A stretch of DNA of 64,000 nucleotides from JACDAE01 sp963744875 (GCA_963744875.1 CAVUVQ010000011.1:1-64000), one strand, 5' to 3'. Counted from the first letter of the stretch, positions 47,089 through 58,324 are shown. Numbers and translations are program-made. Notes: generated from the letters alone by a model not told the origin.

Positions 47089-49181
47089 GCTAGCCCAATC
47101 AACGATCAAATTCCATTGTCCATCAATAAGGCAATTACAATCCTGCCCCACAATGACCGTCGACTCCCGTTCTTCCACAATCGCTGGCCCAACAAACTCC
47201 GTCCCAGGCGAGAGCAGATAACGATCATAAACCACAACATCCCGATAGCCACCAGGAAAATAGACCGACCGACTCCCTTTTGGGCATTTTGCAGCGTTCT
47301 CTGCCCTACATCAGGCATCTGTAGGCGCACCTCCGGTTTTGGGCCAGATGCAGTCACGCGCCAATTAATGATTTCAATTGGTACTCCGAGACTTAGCCGC
47401 TCATAAAGACGTTGATAGACCTCTTCAAACGCAGTAGTGATAACTTGTATACTGGCACCATCAAGTTGTCCCAATGGAAGAGGCACACGTATTTCATGCC
47501 CCTGCCCAACATAGCGTATATCGGCCTCGCGACGATACTGTATTTTCTCAGGAGCCAATCCCGATTGTTCTAGTAATGCCTGACCCTCCGCTTCCATCTC
47601 GCCAAGCAGAGTATTCGCCCTTTGCCAATCGACATCTTGCAAGTGGCTCGGCCAGGAACGCACGAAGTCAAAGGCAAGAGGAGCAGTCAGGAAGCCAACG
47701 GCGCTCATCACTCCCGCGCCTAGAGGCACAATCAAAGCTGGCGACCCCAACGCCTGAGCAACCCGGAAACCATGCACAGGACCAGCGCCACCAAAGGCGA
47801 AGACGGGGAAGTGGTGCGGATCTTTGCCGCGCTCCAGGGTATGGATACGTGCGGCATTTGCCATACTCTCATTTACAACCTGATGAATCCCCCACGCAGC
47901 CTCTTCAAGCGACAAACCAAGTGGAGCGGCGATCTGTGTTTGAATTGCCTGCCGGGCCGCCGCGAGATCTATCTTGAGTTGACCACCAAGAAAATAATCT
48001 GGGATCAAGATAGCCGAGCACCAGGTCCGCATCGGTAACGGTTGGCTGCGTCCCGCCACGACCATAACAGACTGGACCAGGTTCCGCGCCCGCCGATTCA
48101 GGTCCCACTTTGAGCAGACCCAACGGATCTATATGTGCAATCGAGCCGCCGCCCGCGCCAATCTCGATCATTTCAATTACAGGCACCTTGACGGGTAGGC
48201 CCGACCCTTTTTTGAAGCGATAACGGCGGTCAACCTCAAAGTCGAGCGCCGTAAGTGGTTGGCCCCGGTCGATGACGCAGAATTTGGCCGTGGTACCGCC
48301 CATATCAAACGAGAGCAGATCTTCATAACCGCACGCCGCTCCATAACTTGCCGCCGCCAATGCTCCTGCTGCCGGTCCCGATTCAAGCAGCCGAATGGGA
48401 AAGCGAATTGCAGTCTCCACGGTTACGATGCCGCCGCTGGAGATCATCAGAAAAAGACTGCCCTTGAAGCCAATGTCAGCTCAAGCGTGCCTCTAATTTA
48501 TGCAGATAGCGTTCGACAAGATCCTGCACATACACATTGGTAATCGTCGTCGAGGTGCGCTCAAATTCGCGTATTTCGGGCACAACTTCCGATGAGATGG
48601 AGATGCGCGTATCCGGCGCGACGCGTTGTACGATTGCACGAGCTGCGCGTTCAGCACTTGCCATTCGCAAAACTATTGAGGAAGGCAATCGCAACCGCTT
48701 CAATTTTATGTTCAGCTAGTTCGCGTGCGAGCCGTTCAACGAATGCCACATCGAGTTCCTGCAACGTTGTGCCATCGGCCAGTGTACGTTGTGGAACGTC
48801 GAAGCGCAGGTAACGTGGCACCAATGGCTGCGGCATTTCCAGCATAAGATCATAGAGTTCGTAGCGGTTCTCGCGCCCAATCTCAATAGAATCGCGAAAG
48901 CCATGTGTTGCAAGGAGGGCTGTACGTGAACCTTTGCGCTCAATGATGGCGTTCGTCACCAGCGTTGTGCCATGAATGAGCTGTTGCACATCAGTAGTAG
49001 CAATCTTCTCGCGCGAAAGCGCATCCCGTAAAAGTGTCTCAATCGCCTGCGAGGGATCTTGCGGAGTCGTCAGTGTTTTGCCAACTGCAAAGCTACCAGT
49101 TGCATCATTAAATATCACGAGATCTGTGAATGTGCCGCCAATATCCACTCCTATCCTATAAGAGTTGGAAGGGGTCGCCAT
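46951..49181 (-). CDS. Hydantoinase A/oxoprolinase-type subunit, several frameshifts
   Basis: An actin-fold ATP-binding subunit of the HyuA family, readable in four or five pieces. N-terminus: YRIGVDIGGTFTDLVIF, LIHGTTLVTNAIIERKG; then TRISISSEVVPEIREFERTS; then RLLESGPAAGALAAASYGA, LLSFDMGGTTAKFCVIDRG, IEIGAGGGSIAHID; then NESMANAARIHTLERGKDP, VFAFGGAGPVHGFRVAQALG; and finally SPGTEFVGPAIVEERESTVI. Breaks fall near 48,660, 48,475, 48,010 and 47,240. The last frame runs into the repeat hairpin, which adds about 45 residues (TRLHRVRDLSTWG...) before a stop at 46,951, so the native C-terminus has probably been replaced. Its start overlaps the end of the upstream SDR gene by one base. Works with HyuB downstream. 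Confidence 0.82.
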
Positions 49182-49988
49182 TATTCGGCCTCCAATTTAG
49201 GGAAGCGGCTCAATGGGAAAATATCGATCTGCGGTGGCCGTTGCTGCGCCAGGAGTCCACCATCGATGGCAAAGATATGCCCGGTGATGTAAGCAGCATC
49301 TTCGGAAGCCAGGAAAGCTGCTGGCCCGGCCATATCTTCAGGTTCGCCAACGCGTCCAAGTGGAATCGCTAAACCACGTTCACGCTTCGTTTCCGGGTCC
49401 ATGCCCTGCGTATCAATCGAACCTGGTACCAGGGCATTGACGCGTATACCATAGGGTGCAAGATCGAGCGCCATTGCCCGCGTCAGGGATTCGATGCCGC
49501 CCTTTGACGCATCATAGGCTGCCATGCCGCGATGCGAGTGAGACGCGCCACCGCTCGACATACTGATAATCACGCCCTGGTGCCGACGTGCCATAATATG
49601 TGCGGCCCGTAACGAGCAGAGGAAGGTGCCTTTGAGGTTGACTCCGAGAACGCGATCCCACCACGCTTCGTCGGCCTCAAGAAAGTGACGCTCAGAATTA
49701 ATCAGACCAGCATTATTGACCAGTATATCAACCGTCTTAAAACGTTCGAGAACACTATCAAATAAGGCATCGACCTGCGTTTTGTCTGCAACATCTGCGA
49801 CGACAGGCATAGCCAGACCTCCCCGATCTGTAATGATCCTGGCCGTTGCTTCTGCTCCTTCGGCACTGATATCATTAACGACGACCTGTGCGCCCTCTTG
49901 CCCGAAGCGAACAGCAATGGCGCGTCCAATGCCATTTGCGGCTCCGGTCACAATGACAACTTTGTTAGCTAAAGCGTTGTTGTGTCAT
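49181..49988 (-). CDS. Short-chain dehydrogenase/reductase (FabG-like), frameshift at the start
   Basis: About 265 residues of the classical SDR family. Landmarks are TGAANGIGRAIAVRFG, NNAGLINSERH, ISMSSGGASHSH, YDASKGGIESLTRAMALDLA and GHIFAIDGGLLA, so the cofactor site and Ser-Tyr-Lys triad are present. The ATG at 49,988 with AGAGG ahead of it reads MTQQRF and must shift one base near 49,975 to join NALANKVVIVTGAANG. The C-terminal tail after IDGG is longer than usual (QIDIFPLSRFPKLEAE). It is the first gene of a probable SDR-HyuA-HyuB operon, in which it may act on the hydantoinase product or precursor. Substrate unknown. Confidence 0.86.
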
Positions 49989-50076
49989 GTTGTACCTCTT
50001 TCCCGACTCTGTGTATGGAGGCGTATTCCTACATCATTATACCCATTTTCGTTGTGTGAGGTCTCATTGACGATTA

Positions 50077-51546
50077 CTATAGAGGTCGCGTTGATGCCTG
50101 TAGGGGTTGCGTTGCCGCCGCCTGTGAGAGTGGCAACGTAAAATGAAACGTTGCACCTTGCCCATGGGTACTCTCGACCCAGACCTTGCCAGCGTGCATC
50201 TCGATAATCTGGCGTACGATCGAGAGGCCAAGGCCAGTTCCAGTGATGTAGCGACTACTTTCCGCTTCAACCCGGTAATAAGGCGTGAAAATCTGCTCCA
50301 GAGCATGGGCAGGGATACCAATGCCTTGATCCTGTATTGATACATGGGCAAAATTATTGTTAATCTCGCTACGGATGAAAATTTCACCGCCTGCCGGAGA
50401 GTATTTGATGGCGTTCCCAACAAGATTAATGAATACTTGAATCAGTCTATCCTGGTCTACTGAGAGCGAGGGAAGTGTTTCGTCGAGTTGGAGATGGAAA
50501 GAATGATGGGGCGTGAGGGCGGCGATGGCACTGACGATACCTGATAGAAGAATGTTTAAATCGATCATCGTTTGTTTGACCTGTATCTGACCGGACTGCA
50601 AGCGTTCCAGGTCAAGCATTTCGCTGATCATCTCATTGAGGAGTAGCGCGTTGCTATTGATGTCGGTAGCGTATTCTTTGACCTCTTCAATGCTAACTTC
50701 TTCATCGCAGATAAGTTCGCTAAAGCCCTGAATGCTGGTAAGGGTGGTACGAAATTCGTGACTGACTACGGAGACAAAATTGCTCTGAACTTTATTGATG
50801 CGAGACAATTGTTCGTTTGCTTGCTGAAGTGAGAAGAGGGCATGCGAGCGTTCAGCCTCAGCCTGTTCGCGTTCGATAACCAGCGCGACCAGTTTTGTCA
50901 TCGTCTTGATCACGGATAACTCTTCGTCTGTGTAAGTATGTTCCTCGCGCCCATAATCCGCGCAGAGGATGCCAACCAGTTGTTGGTTAACACAGATAGG
51001 TGCAACCATCATGCGTACGTGATAAGAATTGGAACGCTTCTGTTGTGTATGCTCTGTCATATCAACCAGGAGAACTTCCTTTGCATAAAGGAGTTTGACC
51101 AGATTATGATCATTCACAATGTCAAGCAAAGAAAGATGGGCTACCTTTGCAAACCAGGCAGTCTCTTCTTCGGACGATAATCCAACGCTTGCCAGGGGAT
51201 GGAGTTGTTCTGTTTCTGGATCGATAGCGATAATGCAAACGCGGTGACAATCGAGGATGGTGTACGTAATATCAGTAATGTGTTGCCCGATCACATTGGC
51301 GACAAAAGTTTCACATGAGATATCACTTCCATGTGCAAGATGCCTTGGAATATGCATCAAGGCCTCGGCCATTGCCAGGATGGCGTCGATGGCGTTACGC
51401 GAACGCTTCTCGATGAGGAAGCGTGCTTCTTGCATGTGATACTCTGCCGATTTGAGAGATTCATGCACGCCCGAACTGCCGGCTGCATCTTTATGTAATC
51501 CGCCAGTGTATAATGGGCGCGTCTTCTTTTTATACTCAGGAAACAT
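50077..51546 (-). CDS. GAF-domain sensor histidine kinase
   Basis: A 489-residue soluble kinase. A helical N-terminus (ESLKSAEYHMQEARFLIEKR) leads to a GAF domain at about residues 85-235 (TILDCHRVCIIAIDPETEQL; MMVAPICVNQQLVGILCADY). A coiled coil precedes the H-box VSVVSHEFRTTLTSIQGFSE. The N-box LVGNAIKYSPAGGEI and G-boxes DQGIGIPA and TGTGLGLSIVRQIIEMHAGK complete the catalytic core. The start at 51,546 has GGGAGG eight bases upstream; a longer form starting at 51,645 is unlikely. Its kinase core closely matches the second core of the hybrid kinase at 32,107. No response regulator gene is adjacent, so its partner lies elsewhere. Confidence 0.9.
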   Translation of the reverse strand: MFPEYKKKTRPLYTGGLHKDAAGSSGVHESLKSAEYHMQEARFLIEKRSRNAIDAILAMAEALMHIPRHLAHGSDISCETFVANVIGQHITDITYTILDCHRVCIIAIDPETEQLHPLASVGLSSEEETAWFAKVAHLSLLDIVNDHNLVKLLYAKEVLLVDMTEHTQQKRSNSYHVRMMVAPICVNQQLVGILCADYGREEHTYTDEELSVIKTMTKLVALVIEREQAEAERSHALFSLQQANEQLSRINKVQSNFVSVVSHEFRTTLTSIQGFSELICDEEVSIEEVKEYATDINSNALLLNEMISEMLDLERLQSGQIQVKQTMIDLNILLSGIVSAIAALTPHHSFHLQLDETLPSLSVDQDRLIQVFINLVGNAIKYSPAGGEIFIRSEINNNFAHVSIQDQGIGIPAHALEQIFTPYYRVEAESSRYITGTGLGLSIVRQIIEMHAGKVWVESTHGQGATFHFTLPLSQAAATQPLQASTRPL

Positions 51547-51646
51547 TGTGACCTCCCTAGTGTATTTTCCCTTGACCTCTTTGGGTTTGAGAGGGTTACT
51601 TTCCCCGCTGGAGGCGGCTGGAGCTCCTAATCTTTCTCGACCCACC

Positions 51647-51674
51647 TGAGGGTACTGAAATGAGGGTACTAAAA
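51647..51674. repeat. Adjacent 14-bp direct repeat upstream of the GAF kinase gene
   Basis: TGAGGGTACTGAAA is followed at once by TGAGGGTACTAAAA. It sits about 100 bases before the kinase start in the spacer 51,547-52,101 and may be a binding site for a transcription factor. I see nothing else in that spacer apart from the expected promoters of the two divergent genes. Confidence 0.5.
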
Positions 51675-52101
51675 CTAGAGAACTGTTACTGACAAGGACA
51701 TGCTCGTGACTCAGGAATCTTTATTGGGAGAATCAAGTTCACCTTTTTAGTATACGGGAGGGCAAAAACTTCGGTGGAGGCCAGATCAATCGCGAGCCCG
51801 TTCAAATAAAAAGAATGGACGCCAGGAAAGTAGGGATAAGGAGCGGAGTGGACGGATGGACGGAGCCTTGGGCTTACCCTTTTGGGGGATCTGAAAGATG
51901 GACTGCATCGTTGCCGCGGCATGAAACGTTATAGCAGTAGTATGCTGGTAATAGCATCCAGTAGTATAGTGGGATGTTGATGCAAATTGGACGTAAAAAG
52001 AAGCAATTGTGCAGATGTGCATCCAACGAATATTCTTTCTTGGGAACGATGAGTAGTAGGGTGGAGAGTATAGTATTGATTTATATGGAAGGGAAAAAAG
52101 T

Positions 52102-53709
52102 ATGGCCGCAGAAATGCCTCCAAAGGGATTCAAGGCACTTGTCAATAGTGAGAGGAACGTGCTTCCTGGTGCACGCCAGATTGGTCCAGTAGATCCGCAT
52201 GAACGCCTTGAAGTCAGTGTTTACTTGAGAGCACCCGCTCCCACCAATCCGGCTGGCGATAGTCAATTGCATGCGCGTCGTCCGGGGCAGAGGATGAGTC
52301 GCGAGGAATATCTTGCTGATTATGGCGCAGATTACGATGACCTGGCGAAAGTTACAGCATTTGCCCAGAGGCATGGTCTGACCGTTATCCAGACAGATGT
52401 AGCCACGCGTAAAGTGGTGCTTGCAGGAACCGTCAAGGCAATGATGGCGGCTTTTGCTACCAACCTGCAACGCTATGAATACCAGGGAAATACATTCCGG
52501 GGGCGCACTGGTTACTTGCACGTTCCTGACGAACTTGATCAGATCGTGGTCGGTGTCTTTGGCCTGGATGATCGGCCTCAATCATCTTCACATACACGTT
52601 ACTATACCCCTTTGGGAATTATTCCTTCAGCCTATGCAAACGCAATATCCTATACACCGGTACAGGTGGCTCAACTCTACGATTTTCCTACCGGGGTTGA
52701 TGGCACAGGACAGTGTGTGGCGCTTATTGAGTTGGGTGGAGGGTACAATGCTCAAGATCTCTCTACCTACTTCCAACAATTAGGCGTCAAGACGCCCCAG
52801 GTCGTCAGCGTGTCAGTGGATGGTGGGCAAAATACTCCCACGGGTGATCCCAACAGTGCGGATGGAGAGGTGGCCCTTGATATTGAAGTTGTTGGCAGCA
52901 TTGCTCCTGGTGCACGTATTGCCGTGTACTTTGCGCCAAATACTGATCGTGGTTTTCTCGATGCCGTCACGCAGGCCATCCACGATACAACAAATGCACC
53001 ATCGATAATTTCGATCAGTTGGGGTGGTCCCGAGTCGAGCTGGACGGCCCAGGCGATGCAGACCATGGATCAGGCGTTTCAGGCTGCAGCCGCATTGGGC
53101 ATCACTGTTTGCTGTGCCGCAGGTGACAATGGGTCAGGTGATGGTGTCAACGACCAGCATGCTCATGTAGATTTCCCATCATCCAGTCCCTATGCTCTAG
53201 GTTGTGGTGGCACGCGTCTGACAGCCGCAGGTGGCAAGGTTACTGCGGAAACAGTATGGAACGATGCTGCTACCAATGGAGGCGCGACCGGTGGGGGCAT
53301 TAGTGATCAATTTGGGCTTCCGACATGGCAGGCGGGAGCGAATATTCCCCCCTCAGTCAATAATCAGCATGTCGGGAGAGGTGTGCCTGATGTCGCAGGT
53401 GATGCAGATCCTCAGACGGGATATCAAGTCTACGTTGATGGTCAAAGCACACCAATTGGTGGCACCAGCGCCGTAGCACCTTTATGGGCCGGCTTGCTTG
53501 CTCTATTCAATCAGAAGCGCGGTAAAGCCGTAGGATACCTGAATCCATTTCTCTACCAGCATTATCAGCAACTTGCACAAAGTAAAGCCTTGCGCGATAT
53601 CGTTACAGGGAACAACGGAGATTACAATGCTGGACCAGGCTGGGATGCCTGCACAGGATTAGGCACTCCCGACGGTTCGCTATTGCTAACTGCTCTTGCA
53701 ACGGAATAG
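52102..53709 (+). CDS. Kumamolisin-type serine-carboxyl protease (family S53)
   Basis: A 535-residue sedolisin-family peptidase with its own pro-domain. The pro-region (residues ~1-175) includes ERLEVSVYLRAP, MSREEYLADYGADYDDLAKV and FGLDDRPQ. The mature enzyme begins near YTPVQVAQLYDFP. Catalytic Glu and Asp are in DGEVALDIEVVG (~255-265), the oxyanion Asp in AAGDNGSGDG (~340) and the nucleophile Ser in IGGTSAVAPLWAG (~457). The C-terminal calcium site is LRDIVTGNNGDYNAGPGWDA. These enzymes work at acidic pH and high temperature outside the cell. No signal peptide is present, as in kumamolisin itself. GGAAGGG precedes the ATG. A hairpin repeat starts at the stop codon. Confidence 0.92.
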   Translation: MAAEMPPKGFKALVNSERNVLPGARQIGPVDPHERLEVSVYLRAPAPTNPAGDSQLHARRPGQRMSREEYLADYGADYDDLAKVTAFAQRHGLTVIQTDVATRKVVLAGTVKAMMAAFATNLQRYEYQGNTFRGRTGYLHVPDELDQIVVGVFGLDDRPQSSSHTRYYTPLGIIPSAYANAISYTPVQVAQLYDFPTGVDGTGQCVALIELGGGYNAQDLSTYFQQLGVKTPQVVSVSVDGGQNTPTGDPNSADGEVALDIEVVGSIAPGARIAVYFAPNTDRGFLDAVTQAIHDTTNAPSIISISWGGPESSWTAQAMQTMDQAFQAAAALGITVCCAAGDNGSGDGVNDQHAHVDFPSSSPYALGCGGTRLTAAGGKVTAETVWNDAATNGGATGGGISDQFGLPTWQAGANIPPSVNNQHVGRGVPDVAGDADPQTGYQVYVDGQSTPIGGTSAVAPLWAGLLALFNQKRGKAVGYLNPFLYQHYQQLAQSKALRDIVTGNNGDYNAGPGWDACTGLGTPDGSLLLTALATE

Positions 53710-53793
53710 GTAGGGATCTCGACCGCGTCCGCGATTGATCGACCCGATGTCCATCATCAATGATCACGGACGCGGTCGAACCGGGTTTCTACC
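53708..53793. repeat. Hairpin repeat abutting the kumamolisin stop
   Basis: The left arm GGTAGGGATCTCGACCGCGT (53,708 onward) pairs with CGGACGCGGTCGAACCGGGT ending at 53,793, with a small internal loop. It is a divergent member of the hairpin family at 39,744 and 46,979 and may work as a terminator, although no T-run follows. Confidence 0.75.
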
Positions 53794-53968
53794 CATCTGA
53801 CATATTTCTTATATCAACATGAACAAGGTTATCCTGCCCTTGTGCCACAATAAATGGCATAGAGATTCCATTTTGTGTTAAGCTTAAGTCAATGAATGAT
53901 TTTTTGTGTAAGGACAATGGTTTTTGCGTAGTGCCCTGGACCTATATCATTTAACCGTTCCCAATGGT

Positions 53969-54015
53969 GTAGGGGCGCAATTTACAAGCCCGTTTGGCGT
54001 GATTGATCGCGCCTG
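53969..54015 (+). repeat. GTAGGGGCGCAATTTAC repeat with GATTGATCGCGCC
   Basis: The sequence belongs to the dispersed family in its GGGGCGC form. The spacer 53,710-54,212 contains this, the hairpin before it, and presumably the promoter of the SARP gene; I could not single out that promoter. Confidence 0.6.
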
Positions 54016-54212
54016 CTAGCCGATCATTCCCATATTGAGAAAAAAGATGAAATTTTTGCAATTATATGGTACTTTAGAATATTGATGGACACAGTATCAT
54101 TGATATATGTGTACAATTGGGCATGGTATAACTTTATTTTGAGAGAAGCGAGAGCAACAGGTACCCTGAATGCTATTTCTACCGAACGCAGGTGCACGAA
54201 GGAGAGCGGTGG

Positions 54213-57200
54213 ATGAATGGTAAAATTACCTACCATCAGCAGGTAAGCTATTGTGGGAAGACGCGCTGTAAGAAATGTCGCGAGGGGATAGGACATGGGC
54301 CTTATTGGTATGCCTACAAAACAACGAATGGTCATACCACGCGCACCTATATTGGGAAAGATTTGCCGCCGGATGCACAGGATGCTCCTGAGACACCCGT
54401 AGCAGCCGTGAAAACAAGTTTTACCGACTCTGCCTTAAACCTCAATACTGTGGTGTTGCGCATCTCTGTTTTGGGTCAGTTTCGCCTGGAACGTCGCAAC
54501 ACACATCTACAATGGCAGCCCGTAACTGATGCCGCCTGGCAGGATCAGCATGTTATCCGCGCTTTGCTCGCGCTCCTTATTTGTACTCCCGAGCGCAAGA
54601 TCAGCCGTACCCGTGCTATGTCAATTCTCTGGTCGCGCACCGATCAGGAAATAGCCAGCGTCAACCTCAACAAACTGATCGCTCGCCTGCGTATTATCCT
54701 TGAACCTGCCCGGCGTCGCTCCTCCGCTCACGCTCCCACCCAGTTGTTGCGCACCGAAGGTGACACATTGATTCTTGCCGATCAGAGCCGCGTCTGGGTT
54801 GATGCCGATGCCTTCACTGAACTGCTCACAACGGCTCGCTCATTGATAGATAGCAATGAAGTAGTCGATGCCGATTTCGTTTCTTCACCTGTATCCGTTT
54901 GGGGGAAGAGATGCCTTATTCGAGTCTTCGGTTCCGCCGCCCATGTTCTCCTGCAACCTTGCTGCAAAGCGGTGAACAGGTGCGTGAGCGTCTGTTACGC
55001 GAGGCCGCAGCTCTCTATGGTGGTGATTTCTGGCCCGAGGAGCGCCAGATTGATTGGGTTAGTAGCTACCGTCAGACTCTCAAGCGTGACTGGCTCAGAC
55101 TCATGCTTGACCTGTCGGATCTCTATATGCGCCAGGGAGCGACCTCGAATGCCATTTCTACCCTGGATCGTTTGTTAGCCAATGAGCCGGCTAATGAAGC
55201 TGGCGTGCAACGGCTCATCGTTGTGCTGGCAAAGCTGAACCGACGCGGTGAAGCCTTACGTGCCTATCATCGCCTCAGTGATATCTTGCAACGCGAATAT
55301 AAAACGCTTCCTCTCGAAGAGACGCAGCAGCTTTATGAGACGATCCGTCTTGGAGGCACCCTCCCGGATTCCTATAGTCACCAGCCACTGGCGCAATCAG
55401 GTCCACTTCTTCCGTCGAGTACAGCAGAGGGAGAAGTTGCACCATCGATGAGTGATGCAACGCTTCTTCCATTTCTTGATGATTTTTCAGCAGGGGAAGC
55501 ATTATCTGGCTCATCGGGAGGAGCAGGGGTCGCATTAAGCCTGTTCCCGCGTAGCCTCTCTATTGGACGTAGCCATCAAAGTCCACTCATCGGTCGTGCG
55601 TTCGAATTGGAGATCTTGAACTCCATGCTGCATGAAATCAAGCAAAATGCGCGTCTACAAATACTCGGTCAACGGCGCGTGTCTGGCATTCCCCTCGATA
55701 CGCAACGTCGTCCACAGTGTGCTTTATTAATGGGTGAAGCTGGTATCGGCAAGACTCGTCTGGCCGAAGAAGTCAGCCGGGAAGCGCAACGCAATGGCTG
55801 GTCGATTATCTGGAGCCGCGTCTATCACCAGGAAAGCGGTATCCCTTATCGTATCTGGACGGATGTGTTGCGCAAAGTCATTGAACTGGTGCCGGGTCTG
55901 ACCGATCCTACATTGCGTACCCCATCCCTGCTTAATCCAGCCCTTGAAGCATTACAGTTGCAACCTCTTACTGCACTGATTGCCAGAACTAAGCGCTGAG
56001 CTTAACCACCGTTGGTGCCAATCAGACTGGACGTTTACATAATTTACCAGCGCAAGAACATACCGCAAGTTACCGCGTCCGTGATACAGTGCGCGAATTG
56101 CTGGCCGCAGTGAGTGAAATTACTCCTCTGGTTATTGTGCTGGATGATATTCAGTGGGCGGATAGCAATAGTCATGAATTGTTGAGTCACCTGGCACGTG
56201 CCCTCTATGGTTATCCTGTGTTCCTGGTTGTCACCTGTCGCGATACCGAGCTGTCGCATCAGCCTGCACATCCTCTGCTTGAACAGGTGCGCCATATGCA
56301 GCGTGAGCACGCCATCAAAACCCTGGATATTAAGCCCCTCACCAGTGAGCAGATCGGTTTACTGGTTTCTCACTTGCCCGAACCGTTGGTACAACATATT
56401 CAGGCGCAGGCGGCTGGTAATCCCTTCTTTGCAGAAGAACTCGCACGCACAACTCCACCTGTATTGCCTAGAACAGTGGCAGCCGCTCTCGAACAGCGTA
56501 TGAAAAAGCTGAGTAGCCCCTGTGTGCAATTACTGGGCAATGCAGCCGTACTGGGTGGCTCCTTTGAATTCTCTGTGATCTGTGCAATGGAAGCCGATAA
56601 CGCTCTGGTGGATGAAGATGCGGTCCTGACCCTCCTCGAAGAAGCCCTGCAATCAGGAGTAATTACTGAAGAAGGTACGGGAACACGTATCACCTATCAT
56701 TTCTGGCATCCCTTATTGGTCAGTTATCTTTACGATACCCTCATGAGCGTGAAGCGCAATCGCCTACACCTGCGTGCCGCAAAAGTGCTTCAGCATACAT
56801 ATAAGAGGCGTGAGGAAGAGGTTGCCGCAACCATCACTCATCACTTGATCTCAGGTGGCGCGGAAGCAGACACCATCGCACATTTTGCCGAACTGGCTGC
56901 TGATCATGCCTATGCTCTCTCAGCGTATGCCGAAGCTGGCTATCATTATCGCGTAGTGATTGAGCATAGTGAAAATGCACTTTCATTTAGCTCTGCATCT
57001 GATCAGCGTGCCTATCTTATCTACCTGTTGGAACGCCTGGCTGAATGTACGATGGTGAGTGGGAAGTTTGAGGAGGCACGTCGTCTCTATGAAAGATTGC
57101 TTGATCTTGGTCATGCTCAGGGAGTGCACACGGCCTATGAAGCGCAGCGTCAGGCGTTACTATGGGGTGAGATTGGCTGGACATGGCGTTATATGGCTGA

Positions 57201-58245
57201 TATCGCGCGTGCTCGTGAGTGCTGTGAGCGCGGTGAGCAGATTCTGCGTGAGGCGGATGTTGTGACTGGGCCAGCCTGGGGACGTTTGCGCTACGAACAG
57301 AGTAGCCTCTATTTAGTTGAAGGACGCTATGAGGAGGCCCGCCGTAGTGCTCGTGAGGCGCTTATCTTCTTCGAACAAACGGAGCAGGCCATCGAAGCTG
57401 TAGCTACCGTGCGTAGTACCCGTATTCAGCGTACGCTGGCTGGCAATCCTGTTGATCTTGGTCAGGTGTATGGTTACATGGGGCCGCTTGCCAGTGGAGA
57501 GGGACGGCGCAGCGAAGCTTTAAATCATTTGAAAACAGCGTTGACTATTTTTGAGCAATACGACGATAAACGCAGAATCGCACATGTTTCTTGTAATCTG
57601 GGGAATGTGTATCTCAAAAAGGCGGACTACGGTCAGGCTCAAGCCGCTTTTCGCCGGTCGCTTAATCTGGCCGAACAGCTTGGGGATGATCCGCTCAAAT
57701 CGGTTATCTATAGCAATTTCGGCGAACTCGCGGCAGTGACGGGAGATCTAGAGGAGGCTGAGCGCTGGTATCGTAAAGCGCTTGAATTAACAACCCTCAC
57801 CCATGATCGCGAATATATCAGTGCCTGGAATGCAGCCCTGGCGACGGTGTTGCAGGAACAAGGCAAGTTGGAAGAAGCTGCCAGTTGCATCAAGCAGGCT
57901 TTAAGCGTTGGTCGCACGTATCATCTGAATCCCTGTATCGGGATTGCGCTGGTGGTACTTGGAGAATTTCGTATCAAGCAGGCTCTTAATGGGCAGGCGA
58001 CCCAGCGGCAGGGCAGGCATTTTCTCAAACTTGCAATGCGTGACTTACAACGCGCTCTTTCACTGGAAGGCCTGGAAGCTGAAACGCGTACAAGAGGTCG
58101 CCTTGCCTCTGGGCATATCACTCTTTTGCGTGAAGAACGTGAACATGCTCGCGATGAACTGATGATCGTTGCCACCGAGGCACACCTCTATGAGCTCCCC
58201 CGTATTGAGGCCCAGGCTCGTGATCTTCTCGCTTCGATTTTGTAG
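54213..58245 (+). CDS. Giant SARP-type regulator: Cys module, winged helix-BTAD, AAA ATPase, TPR; frameshifted
   Basis: About 1,340 residues after correction. The N-terminal ~50 residues (HQQVSYCGKTRCKKCREG, GPYWYAYKTTNGHTTRTYIG) form a small Cys-containing module. A SARP-type winged helix follows (LRISVLGQFRLERRNTHLQW, LNKLIARLRIILEP), then a bacterial transcriptional activation (BTAD) domain (AALYGGDFWPEERQIDWVSS). Next are an AAA/NACHT-like ATPase with Walker A GEAGIGKTRLAEE and Walker B VIVLDDIQWADS, and many TPR-like repeats (LGNVYLKKADYGQAQAAFRR) to the end. Frame breaks lie near 54,880-54,960 and 55,980-56,000. No LuxR helix-turn-helix closes the protein. Proteins of this class activate secondary-metabolism or developmental genes; targets here are unknown. 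Confidence 0.85.
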
Positions 58246-58272
58246 GGGACGCAAAAATGCTTCAAATGCACA

Positions 58273-58308
58273 GTGCGCACCAGACCACCGAAGTGGCCTG
58301 ATGCGCAC
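58273..58308. terminator. Hairpin between convergent genes
   Basis: GTGCGCACCAGACCAC and GTGGCCTGATGCGCAC pair around CGAA with two single mismatches. It lies between the SARP stop and the end of the convergent repeat-protein gene, where a bidirectional terminator is expected, but has no T-run. Confidence 0.5.
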
Positions 58309-58324
58309 GGTTGGTTAGCGCTAG

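Noticed and set aside
47106..49181. Treating the HyuA pieces as separate genes or a decayed pseudogene
   Set aside because: All family motifs are present in order and each break is explained by a one- or two-base indel, as in many neighbouring genes.
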